From assembly GCF_015207665.1 (NCBI RefSeq), contig NZ_JADEWL010000007.1:52229-116228 (forward strand): a stretch of 64,000 bases of DNA, written 5' to 3'. Below are positions 26,357-35,514 of the stretch, piece by piece. The DNA comes from Plectonema cf. radiosum LEGE 06105 (lineage in GTDB: Bacteria > Cyanobacteriota > Cyanobacteriia > Cyanobacteriales > Nostocaceae). The notes beneath the pieces were generated by a model. It saw only the letters and a list, made by a program, of their open reading frames with translations. It had not been told where the DNA came from and did not search any database. Position 1 is the first letter of the stretch. Each line of letters begins with the position of its first letter. The position numbers were made by a program, and so were the translations under genes.

Positions 26357-27997
26357 TTATTTCTTAATATTTTTATATATCAAATTCTGGGTAGCATCTA
26401 ATTGCACCCCGGTAATTCCATTTTGAGCAAATACATAATCTTTACTTTGCCACAAAGGAACGTAAGGTACTTCATAGGCTAGTATTTCTTGAATTTCTGC
26501 AAAGATTTTCTGGCGTTTTTTGGGGTCTTGTTCTTCCCGTTGTTGGTCAATTAGCTTGTTCATTTTTTGACTATAGAAAAACGAACCTTGACTTTGACTT
26601 CCTCCTTCAATACATCCTTTTTCTGGAGAACCTTTCTGACAAGATAAAAATGGTTGAATGTAATTATCCGCATCTAAAAAGTCAGGATACCAATCAAGTA
26701 AAAATGCTGGATATAACCCTTCACCAATATTTTTAAAAGCGGATGTAGATTCTACAGTATTCACATCCAATACTAGTATTCCATCCATTGTTTTTTTCGC
26801 AAGTGCTTTTAAAACTAAAGCTGTTAAACTCCGAGTTGCTGAACTAGAAGGATACCAAACTTCTACCACAGCAGGATTCTCCTGAGAAAAACCGGCTTTT
26901 TTGAGTAATTCTTTGGCTTTTTCGACATTCCCACCTTCTCCGTATTCTTCTTTAAATACTGGTTTATAAACATCAAAGGTTGTCGGAATCATGCTATAAA
27001 CTTCTTGCGCTTGACCGTACAACACTCTGTCATATATTAATTTGCGGTCAACCATTGCGGCGATCGCCTGTCTCACTTCTGGTATATCTAAGGGTTTTTG
27101 ATTACGGTTTAGTGTTAAATAACTAACTACGCTACCTTCATTAGGAATTGTTAACCATTTACCTTCTTTGGACATTTTTTCCAAACTGGTAACTTGGTCG
27201 GGGTCTAAACTAACATAAGCAACATCTACCCCTTGTTTACGAAAGCCGTTGTACAAATTGACACCACTGCTGAGAATCTGTACGTTTACACCCTTATTAA
27301 GGGGTTTTTCTCCCCAATATTCATCGAATACATCGAATGTAAGCGAATCTGTGCCAAATTTAGTTAATTTATAAGGGCCAGTTCCCACAAATTTATTTGG
27401 TTCAAATTTCCCTTCACCGATTTCGTAAGCTTTGGGAGAAAGCGCCGGGACTCCAGAAAAAGCGAGTAATGAAGGAAAAGCAGCAAAGGGTTGTTTTAAC
27501 TTAATAGTTAACTCATAATCTCCCGTGGCTTTGACTGACTCCACAATATCGGAGAGTAAAAAAGATGGCTTACCTTTATTTTCAATAAAGCGACGCAAAC
27601 TAAACTCCATCGCTTTGGCATCAAACTTTGTGCCGTCATGATACACCACACCCTGACGAATCGGAATAGTATAAATTAACCCATCATCGCTGACAGTTGG
27701 TAATGCTGTAGCCAATTCTGGCTTGAGTTTCGTGCTTCCAGGTGCATAAGTGTAAAGGCGATCGCTCATGTTATACACTAACGACAGGGAAGATAACTCG
27801 TAAGCATCTGCGGGGTCAAGAGTACGAGGTTTTGCGGTAGTACCGATGGTAATGCGACCATTTCCAGAAGCTGAAGCAGACGGATTAGTAACTTGATTAT
27901 TCGCGCAACTAGAAACCAGCAAAATACAAATACACAGTAGGGAGAATAACAATCTAATTCGCCCTTGCCTTCTTACAGATAAGGAAAACAAACTCAT
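26357..27997 (-). CDS. peptide-type ABC transporter substrate-binding lipoprotein (family 5)
   Basis: A 546-residue extracytoplasmic binding protein. The signal peptide ends in the lipobox VSSC. The family-5 start follows, ITIGTTAKPRTLDPADAYE, and the interior carries the motif VGTGPYKLTKF. It captures a peptide or related solute and passes it to the DppB-type permease encoded next downstream. Length is normal for the family (about 500-560). The ligand cannot be predicted from the sequence. Confidence 0.9.
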   Translation of the reverse strand: MSLFSLSVRRQGRIRLLFSLLCICILLVSSCANNQVTNPSASASGNGRITIGTTAKPRTLDPADAYELSSLSLVYNMSDRLYTYAPGSTKLKPELATALPTVSDDGLIYTIPIRQGVVYHDGTKFDAKAMEFSLRRFIENKGKPSFLLSDIVESVKATGDYELTIKLKQPFAAFPSLLAFSGVPALSPKAYEIGEGKFEPNKFVGTGPYKLTKFGTDSLTFDVFDEYWGEKPLNKGVNVQILSSGVNLYNGFRKQGVDVAYVSLDPDQVTSLEKMSKEGKWLTIPNEGSVVSYLTLNRNQKPLDIPEVRQAIAAMVDRKLIYDRVLYGQAQEVYSMIPTTFDVYKPVFKEEYGEGGNVEKAKELLKKAGFSQENPAVVEVWYPSSSATRSLTALVLKALAKKTMDGILVLDVNTVESTSAFKNIGEGLYPAFLLDWYPDFLDADNYIQPFLSCQKGSPEKGCIEGGSQSQGSFFYSQKMNKLIDQQREEQDPKKRQKIFAEIQEILAYEVPYVPLWQSKDYVFAQNGITGVQLDATQNLIYKNIKK

Positions 27998-28436
27998 AGC
28001 ATTAGGAACTAATAAATTAAAATTACAGTAAGCGGTGAGATATTTTACTATATGTTTGCCAATATCTCTAGGTTTTATCAGGTCAAAAAATTACAAAATT
28101 CCCAATACCGTATCCCCTGACAGACAAAAACTTAAAACCAACGAAATTTATCTTAAAATACCGACTGAATGGCAAGAGGTTTGATAAGCTTTTCTCGGGT
28201 CTTAGGTTCCAATAAAACTTTGTAGGACTGGTAAACAAGACGGCTCATCAAGTAAACAGGCATACAAATACAAACGGATATTATATTAGGTTCAAAAAAC
28301 AAAGGAAATTTAACCCTTAACCTCTAACCTTTAACCTTTGACATTTGACCTTTGACCTTTAACCTCTAACCTTTAACCTTTAACCTTTAACCGTTGACCT
28401 TTGACCTTTATTTAACTCTTAACAGGATTATAAAAC
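27998..28436. other. intergenic region with heptamer repeat
   Basis: Divergent region between the binding-protein gene and the small plus-strand gene. Its right part (about 28310-28410) is a long run of CCTTTAA/CCTTTGA/CCTCTAA heptamers, roughly 14 copies. No other feature is recognised. Confidence 0.6.
28310..28410. repeat. heptamer repeat (CCTTTAA)n, the longest in the window
   Basis: About 14 head-to-tail copies of CCTTTAA with CCTTTGA and CCTCTAA variants, ending roughly 27 bases before the start of the next gene. Confidence 0.9.
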
Positions 28437-28772
28437 GTGAAATATTTTTTCTTGTCCGAAGGCTGGAAAGTAGGCAGAGTATGGGCATTCGACGGACTAT
28501 GGCAAGTAACCGCATGGCGGCGACAACCAGATATTCAACGCTTAAATATTTGTTTGGTAGAAGACAGCGAGGTGATGTGGCTTTATCAGGTTGAAGATGC
28601 GATCGTCACCGTGGAAGTTCAGCCAGCATTATCCGTACCGCGAAACGTACCACCTCAAAATATCGGTCAAGTAGTTCTAAAACGTCTAATTAGTGCCGAA
28701 CAAGTCATCGAACGTCTAGGGAATGGTTCTGCTAAATGTCAACTGCAAAATATTCACTCGGTTGTAAAATGA
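28437..28772 (+). CDS. conserved-looking hypothetical protein
   Basis: A 111-residue protein starting at a GTG with a weak CAGGA sequence upstream. It is Trp- and Val-rich at the N-terminus (YFFLSEGWKVGRVWAFDG), with no membrane segment or known motif. I do not recognise the family with confidence. Normal composition and the absence of an overlapping better frame support it as a real gene. The region after it leads to psbB. Confidence 0.6.
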   Translation: MKYFFLSEGWKVGRVWAFDGLWQVTAWRRQPDIQRLNICLVEDSEVMWLYQVEDAIVTVEVQPALSVPRNVPPQNIGQVVLKRLISAEQVIERLGNGSAKCQLQNIHSVVK

Positions 28773-29429
28773 CATCATTTGCTTGAGTAAAATCATCTGC
28801 TTTATTTTGCTTAACCCAATCCCGATGTTCTTCTGAACATTAGTCCCTTATAGCACTAAGTTCGCTCTCTCACACATTGAGATTAAAGATTCCGCCTTGG
28901 CAACTTTTTTGAGCTATTTTATACTTTTTAATCAGTAAAAATACTTATGAGTAAAAACTGATAAAGAGTTACTTTTGGATCGACATAGGTTTTGTAAACT
29001 AGAACCGATTTGAAAAAAGATTGCGGCAAAGCAAAGAACGAAACCCTCGTATAATCAGGTTTTGCAATCCAAAATCTCAAACCTAAAATCCAAAATGGTA
29101 TAAGCCTTATAGGGGCTGCATCCACCGAAATAAAAAAACAAATATAAGTATTCCCATCTACATTGCTGTTACCACATATCAGTGTCAAGCCTGCTGTTAA
29201 CACTCTTGCAAACAGTTCCACGAATAGTTACACTTTTTAAAACATTCTCATTTTTACATGAATAATTCTGCCTCGGAAGAAGTAGTTTCTGAGGAGGGAG
29301 AGTGTCATGGTGACTAATGCGTTTCTTACTTAACTATTTAAGACGCGCTTAGCCAAAAAACAAAGTCTGCTAATAACAAAAACTCAAAAATTTGTTTGTA
29401 AACATAATTATCGAGGAGGAGCGTAGTTA
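28773..29429. promoter_or_regulatory. psbB upstream/leader region
   Basis: About 660 bases upstream of psbB that must contain its promoter and 5' leader. Two very short frames sit in the leader. One of 8 codons at 29307-29333 has a strong GAGGAGGGA ribosome-binding site. One of 19 codons is at 29258-29317. I could not define the promoter boxes. Confidence 0.5.
29413..29421 (+). promoter_or_regulatory. strong ribosome-binding site of psbB
   Basis: GAGGAGGAG lies 8 bases before the psbB ATG, an unusually complete match to the anti-Shine-Dalgarno sequence. It fits a highly expressed photosystem gene. Confidence 0.8.
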
Positions 29430-30962
29430 ATGGGACTACCTTGGTACCGAGTACATACAGTAGTTCTGAACGATCCAGGACGGCTTATTTCTGTACATTT
29501 AATGCATACAGCCTTGGTGGCGGGCTGGGCTGGTTCGATGGCTTTGTACGAATTAGCTACTTTCGATCCCTCAGACTCCGTATTAAATCCCATGTGGCGG
29601 CAAGGGATGTTCGTACTACCGTTCATGGCACGCTTAGGAGTTACCGAATCTTGGGGTGGTTGGAGCGTTACTGGAGGTACTGCTGTTGACCCCGGTTTCT
29701 GGTCATTTGAAGGTGTAGCCGCAGCTCACATCGTTCTTTCTGGTTTATTGTTTTTAGCTGCCGTTTGGCACTGGGTTTATTGGGATTTGGAATTGTTCCA
29801 AGACCCCCGTACCGGCGAGCCAGCTTTGGATTTACCAAAAATGTTTGGTATTCACCTTTTCTTATCCGGTCTTCTTTGCTTCGGTTTTGGTGCTTTCCAC
29901 CTCACCGGATTATTTGGCCCGGGTATGTGGATTTCTGACCCTTACGGATTAACGGGTCACATTGAAGCAGTAGCACCGGAATGGGGTCCAGCGGGTTTTA
30001 ACCCGTTCAACCCTGGTGGAGTTGTAGCTCACCACATTGCTGCTGGTATTGTCGGAATTATTGCTGGTTTGTTCCATTTAACTGTACGACCACCTGAAAG
30101 ACTTTATAAAGCCTTACGGATGGGTAACATCGAAACCGTACTTTCTAGCTCAATTGCAGCAGTATTTTTTGCAGCATTCGTAGTTGCCGGTACTATGTGG
30201 TACGGTAGCGCTACGACTCCAGTAGAATTATTCGGTCCAACTCGCTATCAATGGGATCAAAATTACTACCATCAGGAAATTGACCGTCGCGTCCAAGCTA
30301 GTCTTGCTAACGGCGCAAGTCTAGAAGCAGCTTGGTCGAGAATTCCTGAAAAACTAGCTTTTTACGACTACGTTGGTAATAGCCCCGCCAAAGGAGGTTT
30401 ATTCCGTACTGGTCCCATGGATAAAGGCGACGGTATCGCCCAATCTTGGTCGGGACATCCGGTATTCAAAGATGGTGAAGGACGTGTACTAGATGTGCGT
30501 CGTCTTCCCAACTTCTTTGAAACATTCCCCGTAATTTTAACCGATGCTGATGGTGTTGTCCGCGCTGACATTCCCTTCCGTCGTGCAGAATCCAAGTACA
30601 GCTTCGAGCAAACTGGTGTAACCGTAAGTTTTTACGGTGGTGACCTTAACGGTCAAACCTTTACAGACCCGGTAGATGTGAAGAAGTATGCCCGCAAAGC
30701 TCAATTGGGCGAACCTTTTGAGTTTGATACCGAAACCTTGAACTCTGACGGTGTATTCCGTACTAGCCCTAGAGGTTGGTTTACCTACGGACACGCCGTA
30801 TTCGCACTCTTGTTCTTCTTTGGTCATATTTGGCATGGTTCTCGGACAATTTACCGAGACGTATTTGCTGGTGTTGATGCTGACTTGGAAGAACAAGTGG
30901 AATGGGGTAGATTCGCCAAAGTGGGTGACAAAACTACTCGTACAAACAGAGAAGCCGCTTAA
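29430..30962 (+). CDS. psbB: photosystem II CP47 chlorophyll-binding protein
   Basis: A 510-residue thylakoid membrane protein beginning [20 protein letters not shown], the invariant CP47 start. Six membrane helices carry His ligands for chlorophyll, and a large lumenal loop E lies between helices 5 and 6 (about residues 260-450). It is the inner core antenna that passes excitation energy to the D1/D2 reaction centre. It is followed by psbT, as in most cyanobacteria and plastids. Confidence 0.98.
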   Translation: MGLPWYRVHTVVLNDPGRLISVHLMHTALVAGWAGSMALYELATFDPSDSVLNPMWRQGMFVLPFMARLGVTESWGGWSVTGGTAVDPGFWSFEGVAAAHIVLSGLLFLAAVWHWVYWDLELFQDPRTGEPALDLPKMFGIHLFLSGLLCFGFGAFHLTGLFGPGMWISDPYGLTGHIEAVAPEWGPAGFNPFNPGGVVAHHIAAGIVGIIAGLFHLTVRPPERLYKALRMGNIETVLSSSIAAVFFAAFVVAGTMWYGSATTPVELFGPTRYQWDQNYYHQEIDRRVQASLANGASLEAAWSRIPEKLAFYDYVGNSPAKGGLFRTGPMDKGDGIAQSWSGHPVFKDGEGRVLDVRRLPNFFETFPVILTDADGVVRADIPFRRAESKYSFEQTGVTVSFYGGDLNGQTFTDPVDVKKYARKAQLGEPFEFDTETLNSDGVFRTSPRGWFTYGHAVFALLFFFGHIWHGSRTIYRDVFAGVDADLEEQVEWGRFAKVGDKTTRTNREAA

Positions 30963-31127
30963 TATCAAAGGCTCTCAACTGGGTTCAAACTACTTCTAAG
31001 TAAAGAAGTGTAAAGAATGGTCGCAAAATCAAACTAAAATTCATAATTTAGTCAAATTACGCGACCATTACCTACTTGTCCTTGGTACACTAGGATTACA
31101 GCCTGATAGTCAGTAGGAATTAATTAT

Positions 31128-31235
31128 ATGGAAAGCGTTGCATACATTTTGATTTTGGCACTGGCGATTGGCACCCTATTTTTCGCGATCGCCTTCCGTG
31201 AACCTCCTCGCATTGAAAATAAAGAGGAGAAATAA
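31128..31235 (+). CDS. psbT: photosystem II protein T
   Basis: A 35-residue single-helix membrane protein beginning MESVAYILILALAIGTLFF, which matches PsbT. It sits at the PSII dimer interface and helps stabilise the acceptor side. Found by reading the gap after psbB directly. It lies 165 bases after psbB and is followed by a terminator, so the pair is probably a unit. A HIP1 octamer (GCGATCGC) lies inside the gene. Confidence 0.95.
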   Translation: MESVAYILILALAIGTLFFAIAFREPPRIENKEEK

Positions 31236-31274
31236 TCTAACGCCGAAATGACGGCGAATTCAGTAGATAATCAT

Positions 31275-31320
31275 AACCGCTGCGACCGATATTTAAGGAG
31301 CCGTAGCGGTTGTTTTTTTT
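31275..31320 (+). terminator. rho-independent terminator after psbT
   Basis: AACCGCTGCG pairs imperfectly with CCGTAGCGGTT across a short loop and is followed by a run of eight T residues: stem plus T-tract, 40 bases after the psbT stop. Confidence 0.85.
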
Positions 31321-31496
31321 GTTTATCGAGAAATCGGGTTGAGAGAAACCCAACTTCTATAGAAAAGCCACTAGTACCGCTGCGCGTTCGTCAAAAGTCA
31401 AAAGTCAAAACAGACCGCGCCTACGGCGAGCAAAAATATTATAGGATAAGGGTTTCAAGCATTTTAAATGGTTGCTTTATTTACGCCGTGCTGTAC

Positions 31497-31614
31497 TAGT
31501 ACTCCACCACATGAATTATGAATGGTTAGTTTTTCCCAAAATTGTCTAGAGACGTTATGTATAACGTCTCTACAGCAGGTCGTTAGACGAACCTCATAAC
31601 TTATGTGGTGGACT
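31497..31614. repeat. small inverted-repeat element with nested hairpin
   Basis: The left end CTCCACCACATGAATTATGA and the right end TCATAACTTATGTGGTGGAC are imperfect reverse complements about 118 bp apart. In the middle, TAGAGACGTTAT-GT-ATAACGTCTCTA (31547-31572) is a perfect 12-bp-stem palindrome of a family seen four more times. There is no coding capacity. Confidence 0.65.
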
Positions 31615-31901
31615 ATTAGGCTACAGAGGAACTTGAGAATATAAATCCATAATCGAAACAATCAGACGACAAAGAATACCGCGATCGTAAGAATCTAAAA
31701 TCTAAAATTTTATTGACTATTGGCACTCATTTTATTAGTATTTGATATAATTTAAAATCTGGAAGTTAATGTGTGTTTTAATTGGCTTTTCTGCGCTAGG
31801 ATAATATTGAATGTAGGTATGAACTCCCAAAACAAGGCGATTGCATATACATCGCTAGGAGGCAAAAATTTTACGGAGAATAAAACCAGGAAACATAAAG
31901 C

Positions 31902-33293
31902 ATGGTAAATGTCAATCAGAAACCAACCAATGATATAGGGTTTACTCACGACGATTTCGCGGCTTTACTTGATAAATACGATTATCACTTCAGCCCAGGG
32001 GATATAGTCCCAGGTACAGTTTTTAGTTTAGAACCACGCGGCGCTCTGATTGACATAGGTTCTAAGACTGCGGCATATATACCTATACAAGAAATGTCAA
32101 TTAACCGGGTGGACAACCCGGAAGAAGTATTACAATCCAACGAAACGCGGGAATTTTACATTCTCAGTGATGAGAATGAAGAAGGTCAGTTAACGCTTTC
32201 CATTCGCCGCATTGAGTATATGCGGGCTTGGGAGCGAGTGCGTCAGTTACAAACAGAGGATGCTACTGTACGTTCTGGGGTGTTCGCGACTAACCGTGGT
32301 GGAGCATTGGTGCGGATTGAGGGATTGCGCGGTTTTATTCCCGGTTCTCATATAAGTACTCGTAAGCCAAAAGAAGACTTGGTGGGGGAAGACCTACCAT
32401 TAAAATTCTTAGAAGTAGATGAAGAGCGTAACCGACTTGTATTGTCTCACCGTCGAGCATTGGTTGAGCGTAAGATGAACCGCTTAGAAGTAGGCGAAGT
32501 TGTAATCGGTACAGTTCGCGGTATTAAACCTTATGGTGCCTTTATCGATATTGGCGGTGTAAGCGGTCTACTACACATTTCCGAGATTTCTCACGAACAT
32601 ATTGATACACCTAATAGCGTGTTCAATGTCAATGATGAATTGAAGGTAATGATTATTGACTTGGATGCAGAAAGAGGAAGAATTTCTCTATCTACCAAGC
32701 AACTTGAACCCGAACCTGGTGACATGATTAAAAACCGGGATGCGGTATTTGATAAAGCAGAAGAAATGGCTGCTAAGTTCCGCGAACAATTGTTGGCTAA
32801 AGAGCAGGGTATAACTCTCGAACCAGCGGCTGGAGCATTACCAGTAGAGGATGTTCCACCAGCTGTTGAAGAAGCTCAAGCGGAATCAGCACCAGCAGAA
32901 ACTGAAGCTCAAGCGGAAGCAGCACCAGTAGAATCAGCACCAGTAGAAACTGAAGCTCAAGCGGAAGCAGCACCAGTAGAATCAGCACCAGTAGAAACTG
33001 AAGCTCAAGCGGAAGCAGCACCAGTAGAATCAGCACCAGTAGAAACTGAAGCTCAAGCGGAAGCAGCACCAGTAGAATCAGCACCAGTAGAAACTGAAGC
33101 TCAAGCGGAAGCAGCACCAGTAGAATCAGCACCAGTAGAAACTGAAGCTCAAGCGGAAGCAGCACCAGTAGAATCAGCACCAGTAGAAACTGAAGCTCAA
33201 GCGGAAGCAGCACCAGTAGAATCAGCACCAGTAGAAACTGAAGTTGAACAAAATGAAGTTCAAGAGGAAGTCGCAGCGACTATCGAGGAATAA
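31902..33293 (+). CDS. rpsA: 30S ribosomal protein S1 with expanded repeat tail
   Basis: A 463-residue S1 protein of the cyanobacterial/plastid type with three S1 RNA-binding domains (about residues 29-100, 118-185 and 195-265). The third has the canonical GTVRGIKPYGAFIDIGG. S1 brings mRNA to the 30S subunit. The family is usually near 330-400 residues. Here a low-complexity acidic Ala/Pro/Glu tail from about 310 contains seven identical 16-residue units, EAQAEAAPVESAPVET, at residues 336-447. Such tails are disordered. The core is intact, so translation function should be kept. Confidence 0.95.
   Translation: MVNVNQKPTNDIGFTHDDFAALLDKYDYHFSPGDIVPGTVFSLEPRGALIDIGSKTAAYIPIQEMSINRVDNPEEVLQSNETREFYILSDENEEGQLTLSIRRIEYMRAWERVRQLQTEDATVRSGVFATNRGGALVRIEGLRGFIPGSHISTRKPKEDLVGEDLPLKFLEVDEERNRLVLSHRRALVERKMNRLEVGEVVIGTVRGIKPYGAFIDIGGVSGLLHISEISHEHIDTPNSVFNVNDELKVMIIDLDAERGRISLSTKQLEPEPGDMIKNRDAVFDKAEEMAAKFREQLLAKEQGITLEPAAGALPVEDVPPAVEEAQAESAPAETEAQAEAAPVESAPVETEAQAEAAPVESAPVETEAQAEAAPVESAPVETEAQAEAAPVESAPVETEAQAEAAPVESAPVETEAQAEAAPVESAPVETEAQAEAAPVESAPVETEVEQNEVQEEVAATIEE
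32907..33242 (+). repeat. seven identical 48-bp tandem repeats inside rpsA
   Basis: Unit starts are at 32907, 32955, 33003, 33051, 33099, 33147 and 33195, each 48 bases and apparently identical at DNA level. A shorter, diverged 33-base copy precedes them at 32874. Being in phase with the codons, unit number can change without a frameshift. Confidence 0.95.
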
Positions 33294-33342
33294 TAGATTT
33301 ATCGTTATAGAGGTTTATAACGGTTTAGACTTAAATAAATTT

Positions 33343-33369
33343 TGAGAGAGGGGGAACCCTCTTTTTTTA
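33343..33369 (+). terminator. rho-independent terminator after rpsA
   Basis: AGAGGG-GGAA-CCCTCT hairpin followed by seven T residues, about 50 bases after the rpsA stop codon. Confidence 0.88.
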
Positions 33370-33413
33370 TGCCTTTAGGTGAGTACTCCTTCGGGGAATT
33401 TTTTGGTTCTGCG

Positions 33414-33477
33414 AGAAGTCGGGTTTTTATCGAGTTTGTCTGAGATTACAGAAATTTATCTTAAAAACCCGACTTCT
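33414..33477. repeat. interspersed inverted repeat (AGAAGTCGGGTTTTTA family)
   Basis: AGAAGTCGGGTTTTTA at the left and TTAAAAACCCGACTTCT at the right are near-perfect reverse complements, about 64 bp overall. A related copy lies at 62604-62669. Confidence 0.8.
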
Positions 33478-33496
33478 TTAAATATAAATAAATCGT

Positions 33497-33523
33497 GTAG
33501 AGACGTTGTACTGCAACGTCTTT
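33497..33523. repeat. palindrome of the GTAGAGACGTTG family
   Basis: GTAGAGACGTTGTACTGCAA followed by CGTCTTT folds into a hairpin (AGACGTTG/CAACGTCT). Related palindromes occur at 31547, 50138 and 62716. Confidence 0.75.
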
Positions 33524-33565
33524 CTAAAAGTGGCAGGATTCCGATAATTGACAACTGATAACTGA

Positions 33566-34636
33566 TTAATTCAAAGCTACCAATTGCGATTCAATATCAG
33601 AAGACTTCAAATCTCGACCGATAAAAACCAAACGAGTTTGTCTTACTTCTTGGGCTTTCCAAGCTCTATCGTAAAATTGCTCGAATCGATTTCCAACACC
33701 TTGCATTACCAAACGCATCGATTTATCTGGTACTGCAACAAAACCTTTGATGCGAAAAATTTCTTGCTGTTGTACCAAAGTTTGTAATTGCTGCTTCAAC
33801 TTTTGCGGGTCAAAACTACGGTTTAAAACTACATGATGAGAAGTAATTTCATCATCGTGTTTGTGTTCTTCCTCGCTGTCGTGATGGGAAGGACGTTGAT
33901 CTAAGTTATCTTCAACTGCGGCTTGCAAACCGAGTAATATAGAGGGGTCGATTTCACCGCGATCGCTTTCAATCATCTTCACAATCCGAGGTAATTCCTG
34001 TTTCACTAAATTTTTGACCTTAGTTAAGGTTAAATCATCCACCAAATCAGTTTTATTTAATACCACTAAATCTGCACAAGCAAGCTGGTCTTCAAACAGT
34101 TCTTGCAAAGGAGTCTCATGTTCTAAACTATCATCTGCTTGGCGTTGCGCCTCTACCGCTGCCAAATTGCTCGCAAAAGTTCCCGCACCAACCGCCTCGC
34201 AATCCACTACGGTAATTACTGAATCAACTGTAGCAGCATTCCGAATTTCCTGCCAACGAAAAGCTTTGACTAACGGTTTTGGTAAAGCTAAACCAGAAGT
34301 TTCGATCAAAATACAGTCGATGGTGTCTCGTCGTTTAATTAACTGCTGCATAGTCGGTAAAAATTCTTCTTGAACCGTGCAGCAAAGACAACCATTGGTT
34401 AACTCATAAATATGATTATTATGATTATTATTATTGCCAATATGATCGCTGCTTTCTTCTGCCGGGCAAACTTGACAAGATTGTAATAATTCTCCGTCAA
34501 TACCAAGTTCACCAAATTCATTGACTATAACAGCAATGCGCCTTCCTTGATTATTTTGCAGTAGATGACGGATTAAAGTAGTCTTACCACTTCCTAAAAA
34601 GCCTGTAATAACGGTAACGGGAATTTTTGTAGCCAT
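33566..34636 (-). CDS. CobW/COG0523-family GTPase (metal chaperone)
   Basis: A 356-residue G3E-family GTPase. It has the P-loop GFLGSGKTTLI (residues 12-22), the family-defining metal-binding CXCC motif in TNGCLCCTVQ, an NKTD guanine-specificity motif, and a His/Asp/Glu-rich stretch (SHHDSEEEHKHDDE) that could bind Zn or Co. A C-terminal CobW domain follows. Such proteins deliver metal to target enzymes or respond to Zn shortage. No cobalamin gene or Zur-regulated partner is adjacent, so the metal and client are unknown. Confidence 0.9.
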   Translation of the reverse strand: MATKIPVTVITGFLGSGKTTLIRHLLQNNQGRRIAVIVNEFGELGIDGELLQSCQVCPAEESSDHIGNNNNHNNHIYELTNGCLCCTVQEEFLPTMQQLIKRRDTIDCILIETSGLALPKPLVKAFRWQEIRNAATVDSVITVVDCEAVGAGTFASNLAAVEAQRQADDSLEHETPLQELFEDQLACADLVVLNKTDLVDDLTLTKVKNLVKQELPRIVKMIESDRGEIDPSILLGLQAAVEDNLDQRPSHHDSEEEHKHDDEITSHHVVLNRSFDPQKLKQQLQTLVQQQEIFRIKGFVAVPDKSMRLVMQGVGNRFEQFYDRAWKAQEVRQTRLVFIGRDLKSSDIESQLVALN

Positions 34637-34854
34637 GCGTGTAAAAAGCTTTCTGTGTCCCTGTTTTTAACGTTTTGATTGAAAATCTACTTTATTATTT
34701 TACGATAAAAGGGTCATAAAAATGAGTGTATTGTATGGTAAACATTCTTAGTCGGAATATTGATTGGATTGATTGGGATTTCGCTTGTTTTTTGGTAAGT
34801 TGTTGAGTATTGTTTTAATTCTTCTCCCAACCCTATTCCCCATTCTTTACTAAC

Positions 34855-35514
34855 ATGATTGAAGCAGTAATTTTCGATATGGATGGTTTGTTGATTGATT
34901 CGGAACCATTATGGCAACAAGCAGAAATAGCTATATTTAAACAGGTAGAGATAATTCTCATTCCTTCTATGTGTCTACAAACCAAAGGATTAAGAATCGA
35001 TGAAGTTGTGGAATATTGGTACAAAAAATATCCTTGGGATAATTTATCTAAGTTACAAGTTGAAGAAGCAATAGTTAATAAATTAATTGAGTTAATTCAT
35101 CTTCAAGGTAAGGCTTTAGCTGGTGTTAAAGAGGCAATTAACTATGTCAAAACAAAAGATGTCAAAATAGCCTTAGCTTCTTCTTCTTCATCTAAAATTA
35201 TCAATGCCGCCTTAGAAAAACTAAATATCGCTGATAATTTTGAAATAATTTATTCGGCTGAATCCGAATTTTTGGGAAAACCTCATCCCGGTGTTTATCT
35301 TACCACTGCTGATAAACTGGGAGTATCTCCGCAAAATTGTTTAGCTTTAGAAGATTCTCTCAATGGAGTTTTAGCCGCCAAAGCTGCCCAAATGAAATGT
35401 ATTGCTATCCCCGAAATGTCAGAATTTCATAACCCAAAATTTGCGATCGCCGATATAGTCTTAGAATCTCTAGAACAGTTAAATGACAACATTTGGGATT
35501 TAGTTAATTTATAA
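34855..35514 (+). CDS. HAD-superfamily hexitol/sugar phosphatase-like protein (HxpB type)
   Basis: A 219-residue HAD hydrolase. Motif I is IFDMDGLLIDSEP (nucleophile Asp8, acid Asp10), motif II LASSSS, motif III Lys in GKPHPG, and motif IV ALEDSLNG. A cap domain of the beta-phosphoglucomutase/2-deoxyglucose-6-phosphatase class lies between motifs I and II. It probably dephosphorylates a small sugar phosphate. It stands alone, divergent from the CobW gene. Confidence 0.85.
   Translation: MIEAVIFDMDGLLIDSEPLWQQAEIAIFKQVEIILIPSMCLQTKGLRIDEVVEYWYKKYPWDNLSKLQVEEAIVNKLIELIHLQGKALAGVKEAINYVKTKDVKIALASSSSSKIINAALEKLNIADNFEIIYSAESEFLGKPHPGVYLTTADKLGVSPQNCLALEDSLNGVLAAKAAQMKCIAIPEMSEFHNPKFAIADIVLESLEQLNDNIWDLVNL

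Larger units (their letters stand above)
31236..31901. other. psbT-rpsA intergenic region rich in small repeats
   Basis: After the psbT terminator this 660-base gap holds an inverted-repeat element at about 31497-31614 with a nested palindrome. The remainder has no convincing coding frame. The gap should also carry the rpsA promoter. A ribosome-binding GGAG precedes rpsA in its AT-rich leader. Confidence 0.5.

Noticed and set aside
28928..29221. 97-codon minus-strand frame upstream of psbB
   Set aside because: No plausible ribosome-binding site or motif; it lies in the psbB leader region.
31248..31499. 83-codon plus-strand frame after psbT
   Set aside because: It spans the psbT terminator and repeat sequence, with a Cys/Arg-rich nonsense composition.
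32797..33228. 143-codon open frame antisense to the rpsA tail
   Set aside because: It is the reverse reading of the 48-bp repeat, giving a monotonous Leu/Val repeat. It exists only because the repeat lacks stops in that frame.
32907..33242. Regular 48-bp spacing that could suggest a CRISPR array
   Set aside because: There are no unique spacers; units are contiguous, identical and in frame with rpsA.
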